From the NCBI RefSeq assembly GCF_030814655.1, contig NZ_JAUSVK010000001.1:1383501-1447500 (forward strand): DNA of 64,000 bases, in the 5' to 3' direction. Both the position numbers and the translations under genes were made by a program. This stretch comes from Labrys monachus (GTDB taxonomy: Bacteria; Pseudomonadota; Alphaproteobacteria; Rhizobiales; Labraceae). Numbering within the stretch: position 1 is the stretch's first letter; each line of letters opens with the position of its first letter. Of this stretch, positions 17,962 through 25,125 are shown piece by piece. The notes below the pieces were generated by a model. That model did no database searches. It saw only the letters and a program-made list of their open reading frames with translations, and was not told the origin of the DNA.

Positions 17962-19397
17962 GCTGCGCTCCCATGCATGGCGGGGGTGCGCTCCACCGCC
18001 CGAAGCTGTGGAACGGCGGCCCGCCGGCCGCGCGCCTGGAGCGCAAGGCCGCCGGCCAGTCCGGCGAAAGTGTAGAAGGGCAGGCCGAGGTCGACGCCAG
18101 GCGAGCCGATGAGAGCGGCGATGACCAGCGCCGTGCAGGTGGAGATCGCAGCCCGGCCGATATGGTCTTCGTCGGTCAGGGCCGGTCCCGTCCGTCGCGC
18201 CACGGCCAGGCTGCCGAACAGGGCGCCGAAGCCGAACAGGCCGACGACGCCGAGATTGGCGAGGATGGCGAGCACCAGCGTCGAGGCCCGCACGCTGCCG
18301 AGGCCGGTGCCCATGCCGAGGGTGTCGAGCGTGTTGCGCCAGGCCTGGGTGTTCCAGCTCGACCGCTCGATGCCGGACTGGGTCGTCAGCTTGTTGGTGA
18401 CGGCCGCGCTGAACAGGTCGTTGAAGATCGCCAGCACCGAGGGCCGCAGCGCGGCCAGGGCGAGGAGGGCCAGCGCCGCCGTCACCTCGGCGATGAGATA
18501 GACGAGCATGCGGCTGGTGGCGTCGCCGCGGGACAGCTTGGTCACGCATTGCACGGAAACGATGAGCGAATAGGCGGCGAGCGTCGCGTAGACCGTCGTC
18601 GACGTCGACAGGACGAGCGTCATCAGCAGCGCGATCGAGAGCGTGAGCGTCCACGCGCCGCCGACCCCTCTCAGCCAGAGCTGCAGGCAGAAGGCATAGA
18701 GGCCGACCGTGGCATAGCCATAGGCGCTCGCCTCGGAGAAGGACCCGACGATGCGCTTGAATCCGCCGATCTCGCCGTCGTCCAGCAGGCGGTAATTCGC
18801 GTTGCGGATGAAGGCGAGCACGTCCGGCGCATGGGTGACATAGGTGACGAGATCGGCGACGGCGAAGAACAGGTCGAGGCCGGCGGCGACCATTATCGCG
18901 CGGACGACGATACGGGTGCCGCCCCTGATGACCAGTGGGGGGATGGCGGCAAAGCAGAGGAGATCGCTGGCGAAGTAGAAGGTCTGCGTGATGTTGGCGG
19001 CGCCCGGCTTGAGGGCGGTGGTGATGATATGGCCGCCTTCGGCCGAGCGCGAGGGCGAGAACACCACGGTCGCGCCGGAGAAGAGCCGCGGCAGCAGCAC
19101 CGCCGTCAGGACGCCATAGGCCACGAGCATGAGCAGCCAATAGCCCGGACCGGGCCAGGTGAGGCTCTGCATCGCCAGCGACAGGCCCTTGGGCTGAAGC
19201 ATGACGGACAGCGCGAAGAAGGCGAGCATCAGATGCACCGGCTGGATGCTGGTGCCGCCGAGAGCCGGCAGCTGGATCGCCGCCGCGGCGCCGAGCAGGG
19301 AGAAGCTCGTGAGAAAAAAAATGCCGAGCAGCGGACCGAACCAGAGCACGAGAAAGCCGGCCAGGAAGGTCACAATGCCGATCGGTTCGATGCTCAT
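17958..19397 (-). CDS. O-antigen-polymerase-like membrane protein (Wzy type)
   Basis: A 479-residue integral membrane protein with about 11-12 hydrophobic segments and a large polar loop near the middle, the layout of Wzy-type polymerases. It should join repeat units in the periplasm at the reducing end. Sequence conservation in this family is low, so the call rests on topology and on its place between the pyruvyltransferase and the co-polymerase. The ATG overlaps the upstream stop by four bases. Confidence 0.78.
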   Translation of the reverse strand: MSIEPIGIVTFLAGFLVLWFGPLLGIFFLTSFSLLGAAAAIQLPALGGTSIQPVHLMLAFFALSVMLQPKGLSLAMQSLTWPGPGYWLLMLVAYGVLTAVLLPRLFSGATVVFSPSRSAEGGHIITTALKPGAANITQTFYFASDLLCFAAIPPLVIRGGTRIVVRAIMVAAGLDLFFAVADLVTYVTHAPDVLAFIRNANYRLLDDGEIGGFKRIVGSFSEASAYGYATVGLYAFCLQLWLRGVGGAWTLTLSIALLMTLVLSTSTTVYATLAAYSLIVSVQCVTKLSRGDATSRMLVYLIAEVTAALALLALAALRPSVLAIFNDLFSAAVTNKLTTQSGIERSSWNTQAWRNTLDTLGMGTGLGSVRASTLVLAILANLGVVGLFGFGALFGSLAVARRTGPALTDEDHIGRAAISTCTALVIAALIGSPGVDLGLPFYTFAGLAGGLALQARGRRAAVPQLRAVERTPAMHGSAA

Positions 19398-20728
19398 GCG
19401 GAACCTGCCGCCACGATGGATGATACGAAGGCCAGGGGCTCGGCCCCCGAGGCGGAGGGATCGGTCCGCCGCTGCTCGATGGCCCGCGCCAGGGCGTCGG
19501 CCAACCGGTCGATCCCCGCTTCAGCGTCGTCGAGCGTGCGCCGGCGGATATCGGCGTTCACCCCTTCCGCCACGCCGCGAACCATCAGCGCGCCGATGCC
19601 GCCGACCGCGGCGGCATCGAAATCGACGATGTAGGGAACGCGCCCGACCGCCTCGAAGAAGGCATCCAGCTTGCTGTCCCAGCGCAGGCCGATGGACGGC
19701 ACGCCGTAGGAATAGGCGACGATGCCCGCATGCAGGCGGTGCGACACGACGCCGTCGCAGCCGGCGATCAGTTCCGCCAGGGCGCGCGGCGTCGGCGGGC
19801 GGGGCGCGACGGCGACATGGGCCTTCGCCCCGCCGGCGCGCAGCAGCCGCTGGCGAGCGGCGGCGATGAAGGCTTCGTCCTCCCCCGCTCCGTTCGAGAA
19901 GCACAGGACGTCGAAGCCGCTGGAGACCAGCATGTCGACGATGCGGCCATACTGCTCGATGCCGTCGGCCGTGCCGGTACGGTCGGCGCCGTGCGAGTGA
20001 TGATGGTTCAGCACGACCGGATGGGTGATGCCGACGCCGATGAGGGCCCGCTCGCGGCCGGGCCTCGGCGGCGACGGCCACAGCCTCGCCGCGAGCAGGC
20101 CGGGATCGCGGCAAAGCTCGGCCGGTCGCTCGCAGTAGGCGCACAGGTTGGAGATCGACTGGGCGTCCCGCACGGCGAGGTGGGCGAGCGACGGCGCGTT
20201 GAGCAGAGGCGCCAACAGGCGGCGGCCCCGTTCGGAGCGGCTTTTGGCGACGCCGACGCCGAACACCGCCGTCGGCATGTGGCGCCGATGGCATTCGTCG
20301 GCCGCGGCTGCGAGCTTCAGCGGGAAATTGAGATCGCCGTCCTGGATGAGCTGGCCGCCGCCGAACACGGCGGCATCGGTGCCGGCCAATGCCCGGCGCC
20401 AGGCGGGCTTGAGCCGGCGCTGCAGCAGGCGGCCGAGCGCGAACTCGACGACCTTGTCCCGCAGCGGCCCCGGCAGGCGCTGCAGCAGCGCGAGCTTGAG
20501 CCGGCGCAGGCCCGCTCCGGAGGGCGCGACATAGTCCTGCCGGCCGGCGAGATCGAGCGAGCGCACCTCGGCATTGCCGAGCCGGGCGGCGAGCGCCCAT
20601 TCAAGGCACAGCGCGATGACGCCGTCGCCGAGATTGGGGCTGTATTTGACGTTGAAGACCGCCACCCGCATCGGCGGGCGCTCGACCGGCGGCGTGCCGC
20701 CGGCGACCTCGTGAAGCCCGTCAGCCAT
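19394..20728 (-). CDS. Polysaccharide pyruvyl transferase family protein
   Basis: A 444-residue protein with the family features: N-terminal VAVFNVKYSPNLGDGVIALC, a central AVFGGGQLIQDGDLNFPLK, and C-terminal CDGVVSHRLHAGIVAYSYGVPSIG with the conserved SxRxH-like motif (SHRLH). These enzymes transfer pyruvate from PEP to a sugar, giving acidic ketals on exopolysaccharide. The start at 20728 overlaps the upstream glycosyltransferase stop by 8 bases. A longer in-frame extension upstream lies inside that gene and is less likely. Confidence 0.86.
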   Translation of the reverse strand: MADGLHEVAGGTPPVERPPMRVAVFNVKYSPNLGDGVIALCLEWALAARLGNAEVRSLDLAGRQDYVAPSGAGLRRLKLALLQRLPGPLRDKVVEFALGRLLQRRLKPAWRRALAGTDAAVFGGGQLIQDGDLNFPLKLAAAADECHRRHMPTAVFGVGVAKSRSERGRRLLAPLLNAPSLAHLAVRDAQSISNLCAYCERPAELCRDPGLLAARLWPSPPRPGRERALIGVGITHPVVLNHHHSHGADRTGTADGIEQYGRIVDMLVSSGFDVLCFSNGAGEDEAFIAAARQRLLRAGGAKAHVAVAPRPPTPRALAELIAGCDGVVSHRLHAGIVAYSYGVPSIGLRWDSKLDAFFEAVGRVPYIVDFDAAAVGGIGALMVRGVAEGVNADIRRRTLDDAEAGIDRLADALARAIEQRRTDPSASGAEPLAFVSSIVAAGSA

Positions 20729-21887
20729 GCAGCCCTCCCACTCGCGCGGGGGCGGGGACGAGCCCGATCTCGCCGGCAGCCGCCGGCACCGGCGCGGCAT
20801 TCTCCGCCAGGGCCTGATTGATGAGGATCTCCATCTCGCGCCGGAAGCGGGCGGGATTGAAGCGCTGCGCATGGCGCAGGATCGCCGTCCGGTCGAGCGG
20901 CATGGTATCGAGGCGTTCGACCGCTTCCATCAGCGAGTCGACCGTCTGCTCCTCAAAGAGAAGCCCCGTCGTGCCGTCGAGCACCGTTTCGGTGGCGCCG
21001 CCCCGTCCGAAGGCGACGACCGGCCGTCCGCTCGCCATCGCTTCCACCGGGATGATGCCGAAATCCTCTTCCCCCGGGAACACCAGCGCGCGGCAATGGG
21101 CGTAATGGTGGCGAAGCACGTCGAAGGGTTGCGGACCCAGGACCTGCACCGTCGGGCCGGCCATGCGGGAGATCTGCTTGAGCATCTCGCCGCCGCCGAT
21201 CACCACGAGCTTGCGGCCGGAGCGGTTGAAGGCTTCCACCGCCAGGTCGGGCCGCTTGTAAGACACGAGTTCGCCGACCATGAGGTGATAGTCGCCGATC
21301 TCCGAATCCGGCACCGGCGAGAAGTCGTCGACCGCCACCGGAGGGTGGATCACGCGGGCCTGGCGCCGGTAATATTTGCGCACGCGGTTGGCGACCGTAT
21401 GCGAGTTGGCGACGAAATGATCGACGCGCGATGCCGAGCTCTCGTCCCATGAGCGCAGATAATGGCTGAGGAGCGGCATGGCCAGCCTCGCGACCGGGCC
21501 GGCTCCCTCGCGGTAGTCGTGATACATGTTCCAGATGTACCGCATCGGCGAGTGGCAGTAGCAGACATGGACGCTGGACGGCGGCGGGATGATGCCCTTC
21601 GCCGGGCCGGACTCGCTGGAAATGACGAGGTCGTACCCCCGCAGGTCGAGATGTTCGAGCGCAAGCGGCATCAGCGGCAGGTAGGATTTGTACATCTTCG
21701 CCGCCCTCGGCAGGCGCGCGATGAACGAGGTCTTGATGCTGTGCGCCTTGAGACGGTCCGAGATCGCGGAGGGAACGACGACGTGGGTGTAGATGTCGGC
21801 GTTCGGAAACATATCGCACAGCGCCTCGAGGACCTTTTCGCCCCCGCGCATGCCGACGAGCCAGTAGTGGATGATAGCGACCCGCAC
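20721..21887 (-). CDS. Glycosyltransferase, GT4 family
   Basis: A 388-residue GT-B enzyme. It begins VRVAIIHYWLVGMRGGEKVL and has the C-terminal donor site EDFGIIPVEAMASGRPVVAF. The GTG at 21887 is chosen because AGGGAGAA sits about 6 bases before it and the family N-terminus starts exactly there. An ATG at 21989 would add 34 residues unlike the family. Resembles mannosyl/rhamnosyl-type transferases such as WbaZ, but the sugar is not determined. Confidence 0.88.
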   Translation of the reverse strand: MRVAIIHYWLVGMRGGEKVLEALCDMFPNADIYTHVVVPSAISDRLKAHSIKTSFIARLPRAAKMYKSYLPLMPLALEHLDLRGYDLVISSESGPAKGIIPPPSSVHVCYCHSPMRYIWNMYHDYREGAGPVARLAMPLLSHYLRSWDESSASRVDHFVANSHTVANRVRKYYRRQARVIHPPVAVDDFSPVPDSEIGDYHLMVGELVSYKRPDLAVEAFNRSGRKLVVIGGGEMLKQISRMAGPTVQVLGPQPFDVLRHHYAHCRALVFPGEEDFGIIPVEAMASGRPVVAFGRGGATETVLDGTTGLLFEEQTVDSLMEAVERLDTMPLDRTAILRHAQRFNPARFRREMEILINQALAENAAPVPAAAGEIGLVPAPARVGGLHG

Positions 21888-22084
21888 GCAGTTCTCCCTG
21901 GTACCGGCGTGTCCGATGCAGGCCTCGCATGCATATGCGATAGCTGGCACGGGCGGACGCCGGAGATCTGAGATGATGTTCGGGGACAATTCCCCTGAGA
22001 GCGTGACGTCGCCGCTCGATTTTCCGCGCCGGACGTCACCGAAGCCGGCGGGATCAACCGCCGCCCGTGATCAGCGGCACCCGA
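21888..22084. promoter_or_regulatory. Gap with small palindrome between priming transferase and operon
   Basis: About 200 bases lie between the priming transferase and the downstream glycosyltransferase, the only sizeable gap in the minus-strand cluster. It contains the inverted repeat GGGGACAATTCCCC at 21982-21995. The length suggests a separate promoter or processing site for the large operon. No sigma-70 promoter is clear. Confidence 0.35.
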
Positions 22085-22753
22085 TCAATAGCTGCCCTTG
22101 GCCAGGAAGACCGCAGGGATCGTCTTCGCGATGATCACGAGATCGTTGAGCATCGACCATTGTTCGACATAGTTGCGGTCGAGCGCCACACGGAAGGGAT
22201 AGGAGACGTCGCTGCGGCCGCTGACCTGCCACGCCCCGGTAAGGCCCGGACGGGCGCGGAGATAGGCGGCGGCATCGGCACCGTAATGCCCCATCTCGTC
22301 GGAAACCACCGGCCGCGGGCCGACGATGCTCATTTCGCCGCGCAGAATGTTGAGGAGCTGCGGCAGTTCGTCGAGACTGGACATCCGCAGGACCCGTCCC
22401 AGCGGTGTGATCCGCGGATCCTTCTTCAGCTTGCGAGTCTCGATCCACTCGCGCATCGCCTCGGGGTTCTTTTCGAGGTGCTCCCTCAATATTCTGTCGG
22501 CGTCCACCGCCATCGTACGGAACTTCAGGCAGGAGAAGGCTTCTCCGCTGTATCCGATGCGCTTGTGGCGGAAGCAGACCGGGCCGCCGTCGGAAAGCTT
22601 CACGAGCGCCGCCAACACCAGAATCACCGGAGCCGAGAGAGCAAGCACGAAGAGCGCAAACAGGATATCGAAGCACCGCTTTGAAACGCCCCCCACGGGA
22701 GCACGCACGTCCGTCTCGAACGGCCGCACAGCCTTGGAAATGTTCGTCGCCAT
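22085..22753 (-). CDS. Undecaprenyl-phosphate sugar phosphotransferase (ExoY/WbaP type)
   Basis: A 222-residue initiating transferase of the bacterial sugar transferase family. One membrane helix (DILFALFVLALSAPVILVL) anchors a catalytic domain with GYSGEAFSCLKFRTM, RMSSLDELPQLLNILRGEMS and VGPRPVV, then PGLTGAWQVSGR. It moves a sugar phosphate from a nucleotide sugar to undecaprenyl phosphate, the first step of repeat-unit synthesis. The length and single-helix form match ExoY rather than the five-helix WbaP. It is divergent from an ExoX-like gene. Confidence 0.92.
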   Translation of the reverse strand: MATNISKAVRPFETDVRAPVGGVSKRCFDILFALFVLALSAPVILVLAALVKLSDGGPVCFRHKRIGYSGEAFSCLKFRTMAVDADRILREHLEKNPEAMREWIETRKLKKDPRITPLGRVLRMSSLDELPQLLNILRGEMSIVGPRPVVSDEMGHYGADAAAYLRARPGLTGAWQVSGRSDVSYPFRVALDRNYVEQWSMLNDLVIIAKTIPAVFLAKGSY

Positions 22754-23344
22754 TGAGAATGATCCTCTTCTGCAGCAACACCCTGCTGCCGAATAACCTA
22801 CGACCGGCTCGAAGCTACGCTATACCGTTTTTACCAGCAAGTATTGATCCTTATGGGACATCAGGAATGCGGTGACAATGTGGCAATCTGTGGCATTGCG
22901 AATTGAACCAAACGATCAATCCGAGCTATTGCCCCCAATATGTCAACAGTATTGAGAAATAAGGCTTCCTTATCGAAGAGATAAATTGTCATTAATTCGT
23001 AAAAAAGGCGGTATCAGGGTAGATATTTGTGAGATAATATTCCGAAGGCTCCCAGTTTAACTTCCATTTTATGCCCGTCGTGTAAATGCATGCCCGATGT
23101 TTCCGTATATTGCACTGCATTATAGTTGATTGGAATTTTGCTGCACCGCACAATAACGTCTTGGCGGCGTCCCGTTGCGTGTCGAATGCCCCGCCGGGGG
23201 CATTGATCATGGTTCGATCGATTCTATCCGGGTGAGAAGGCTTCCCTGTTAAATTCCGCCGTGGTAAACGACTTTGTCCCTCAGCGGCGTTGATACTACA
23301 GTCCGCGCGTGCTACGGAAAGTCAGGCAATGGAAGTCGGAAACT
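22754..23344. promoter_or_regulatory. AT-rich divergent control region, ExoY-like / ExoX-like
   Basis: A 590-base gap between the divergent priming transferase and the ExoX-like gene. Most of it (about 22790-23160) is far more AT-rich than the coding DNA. It holds a short direct repeat TGTGGCA (22883, 22893) and an AATATGTCAACAGTATTG stretch near 22936 that resembles the AT-rich stretch upstream of the flippase. I see no convincing gene; a 72-codon minus frame at 22992-23210 has AT-driven composition only. Probably the main regulatory region of the exopolysaccharide locus. Confidence 0.55.
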
Positions 23345-23692
23345 ATGCTGATCTGGGCCGCGTTCCTCACCGCCGGCTTTCTTTGCGCACCGCTTTTGCG
23401 GTGGCCTGGTTTCGTTATCACCACATTTTTGGTGATCGTTCTATACTGGGTAATCGTCGGTCTGCCGTCCCCCTGGGTGCTTAGCTATGCAATTAGCTTC
23501 ATGCTCATCACCATAGCTATGCAGTCAGGGTATATCGTCGGGCTGCTCGCGACGGCCAAATTGATACAGACCCGCGACAATGTGGCTGTTTTTAGGAAGC
23601 GCCACACGATTGCTCGACTGGCAAAGCCGTCGGAGGAGTCCGGCCCCGTCGCGAGGCGTATCGAGCAGGGCCCCGTCCAGCGCGGCGAATGA
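23345..23692 (+). CDS. Small membrane protein, ExoX/SyrA-like exopolysaccharide repressor (probable)
   Basis: A 115-residue protein with two hydrophobic segments (about 1-35 and 40-65) and a basic cytoplasmic tail. The segment SFMLITIAMQSGYIVGLL resembles the second helix of ExoX/SyrA-type exopolysaccharide production repressors, which are small membrane proteins that act on ExoY. In Sinorhizobium exoX also lies beside exoY. The match is by eye, so the name is provisional. ATG 23345 follows GGAAGTCGG at a good distance; an in-frame GTG at 23309 would add 12 residues. Confidence 0.55.
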   Translation: MLIWAAFLTAGFLCAPLLRWPGFVITTFLVIVLYWVIVGLPSPWVLSYAISFMLITIAMQSGYIVGLLATAKLIQTRDNVAVFRKRHTIARLAKPSEESGPVARRIEQGPVQRGE

Positions 23693-23777
23693 ACGTCCCC
23701 CCGAGGAACGTCCGAACCTCCGGCCCCATGGGCACCCTCTTGGCCGTTGTTCCGGCCGACGGATTTTGCCGCCGCGC

Positions 23778-23802
23778 GGAACCGCTGCACCGCATGGACG
23801 TT
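23778..23802 (+). promoter_or_regulatory. EcfG-type promoter of csbD-like gene
   Basis: GGAAC (23778-23782) and GTT (23800-23802) are separated by exactly 17 bases, and the csbD-like ATG follows 50 bases later. This is the general stress response sigma factor consensus of alphaproteobacteria. Confidence 0.75.
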
Positions 23803-23852
23803 TTCGATGCAGATGCACGAGACTCTTCGCAACCTGCATCAGGAGACCGATC

Positions 23853-24044
23853 ATGAGCAGTACGACGGACAAGATCAAAGGCGTCGCCAACCAGGCCGTG
23901 GGTTCCATCAAAGAGGGCGCCGGCCGGGCGACCGACGACACCGGCCTGGAGGCCGAGGGCGCGATGCAGAAGCAGAAGGGCCGCGCTCAGGAAGTGGTGG
24001 GGAAGGCCAAGGACGCGGTCAAGAAGGTCGTCGACAAGGCGTGA
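23853..24044 (+). CDS. CsbD family stress protein
   Basis: A 63-residue hydrophilic protein of the CsbD family: MSSTTDKIKGVANQAVGSIKE followed by a Lys/Ala-rich amphipathic repeat ending GKAKDAVKKVVDKA. CsbD proteins are induced by general stress; their molecular role is unknown. The ATG has AGGAGA 7 bases upstream, an EcfG-type promoter lies before it, and two tandem terminators follow, so it is a self-contained unit. Confidence 0.93.
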   Translation: MSSTTDKIKGVANQAVGSIKEGAGRATDDTGLEAEGAMQKQKGRAQEVVGKAKDAVKKVVDKA

Positions 24045-24069
24045 TGCCGAAGGTTCATCACAGGTGCAG

Positions 24070-24094
24070 GAGCGGCTTTCGGGCCGCTCTTTTC
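24070..24094 (+). terminator. Intrinsic terminator 1 of csbD-like gene
   Basis: A 7-bp stem (GAGCGGC / GCCGCTC) with loop TTTCGG is followed by TTTTC. It begins 25 bases after the CsbD stop and is the first of two near-identical copies. Confidence 0.85.
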
Positions 24095-24106
24095 ACTTGT
24101 CTTCAG

Positions 24107-24131
24107 GAGCGGCTTTCGGGCCGCTCTTTTC
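24107..24131 (+). terminator. Intrinsic terminator 2 (tandem duplicate)
   Basis: The same stem-loop and T-tract as the copy at 24070, as part of a roughly 29-base direct repeat. Its tail runs into the stop codon of the convergent receiver gene (24130-24132). Confidence 0.85.
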
Positions 24132-24528
24132 ATTTGTCGTGCCTGACCGGCTCCACGGTGGACATCGCTCTGGCGATCGCCGCCCGAAGGGCATCCTCGC
24201 CGAAGGGCTTTTCGAGCACGACGAGCCCCACCCAATCCTCTCCGATATGCTGGCTCTCGCTGTAGCCGGTCACGAGAATGATCCCGACCGAGAGTTCCCG
24301 CAGACGGGAGACCAGGTTCGCGGACGTCTCCTCCCGCAACTGCCAGTCCACGAGTGCAAGCGTCGGACGCCGATGCTCGATCAGGGCGAAGGCCAGATGC
24401 GAATTTCGGGCGACATGAATATCCTTCGCGCCGAGGTCGGTCAGGAAAAGCTCTATCGACGCAGCGATGATCGGCTCGTCCTCGACGATCAGGACGACGG
24501 CGTCGGGAGCAAGTTGCATCTCTGTCAT
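24130..24528 (-). CDS. Single-domain response regulator
   Basis: A 132-residue stand-alone CheY-like receiver. The acidic pocket is VEDEP, the phosphoacceptor is Asp61 in LALVDWQL, and the conserved Lys lies in VVLEKPF. There is no output domain. The block ILVTGYSES resembles the FATGUY loop of single-domain receivers that feed the PhyR stress phosphorelay (MrrA/SdrG type). Its neighbours are an HWE kinase and PhyR, which supports that role, but phosphotransfer partners are inferred. Confidence 0.85.
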   Translation of the reverse strand: MTEMQLAPDAVVLIVEDEPIIAASIELFLTDLGAKDIHVARNSHLAFALIEHRRPTLALVDWQLREETSANLVSRLRELSVGIILVTGYSESQHIGEDWVGLVVLEKPFGEDALRAAIARAMSTVEPVRHDK

Positions 24529-25125
24529 CAGGTGCCAGCGTCACGAAGGTCGCCACAGGTGGATCTTGCCTGGCGCGAGGTTCATTTCGATAGGCAATAT
24601 TATTGCATGCCGCTATGTCTTTTAACATAGTCGAGCTTGAGGTCCGGTGGCGAGAAATTGCGGCCGGTCGAGTTCGGGAAATGCCCGGCGGGAGCGCCCG
24701 CTCCGGCCGCCTGAGGGATCGCGAACGCGGATGCGGAATATACGGCGATGCCGAACGGGCCGTCACCAGCCAGGCCCGATGGGACGGCGGCGCCTCCTCC
24801 CGCCAGGAGGCGGCGCGCGGCAGGCCGCGATACGGCGGGATCTGCGGGGGAGAAGCGCTCGATCATGACAACAGCGGGATGCGGCAGGAGCACATGGTTC
24901 TCGGCGGATAGGCTGGCGGTCGCCGCTCTCCGGCGGGAGCGCGCGGTGATGCGGAACCGGCTTGCATTCCGGGGAGTTGAGCCCCAAACGATCGGCGAGT
25001 GCCCGCTGCTTTCCTGCGGGCGGTGATCCGATTTACGCGACGGTTGCAAGTAGTTCCGCGCGAAGGGCCCGCGAGCCGATCCGGCGGCGTCCTTTCGTGA
25101 TCGACCGCCAGGAATCTCCCAGGGA
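24529..25125. other. Gap upstream of HWE kinase
   Basis: About 600 bases without a convincing gene. Several open frames exist on both strands but show no family similarity or ribosome site. A candidate EcfG-type promoter pointing towards the kinase lies at 24953-24978. Confidence 0.4.
24953..24978 (+). promoter_or_regulatory. Candidate EcfG-type promoter upstream of HWE kinase
   Basis: GGAAC (24953-24957) and GTT (24976-24978) are 18 bases apart, one more than the exact cases in this window, and the base before GTT is A rather than C. The kinase start is 147 bases downstream, further than in the other cases. Confidence 0.4.

Noticed and set aside
17121-19634. An 837-codon plus-strand frame
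   Set aside because: It lies opposite the polymerase and co-polymerase genes, is rich in Arg/Gly/Glu as expected from reversed GC-rich codons, and has no domain.
22992-23210. 72-codon minus frame in the AT-rich exo gap
   Set aside because: No ribosome site, no family, and composition simply follows the AT-rich DNA.
24603-24911. 102-codon plus frame upstream of the HWE kinase
   Set aside because: No similarity or ribosome site, with overlapping open frames on both strands of equal quality.
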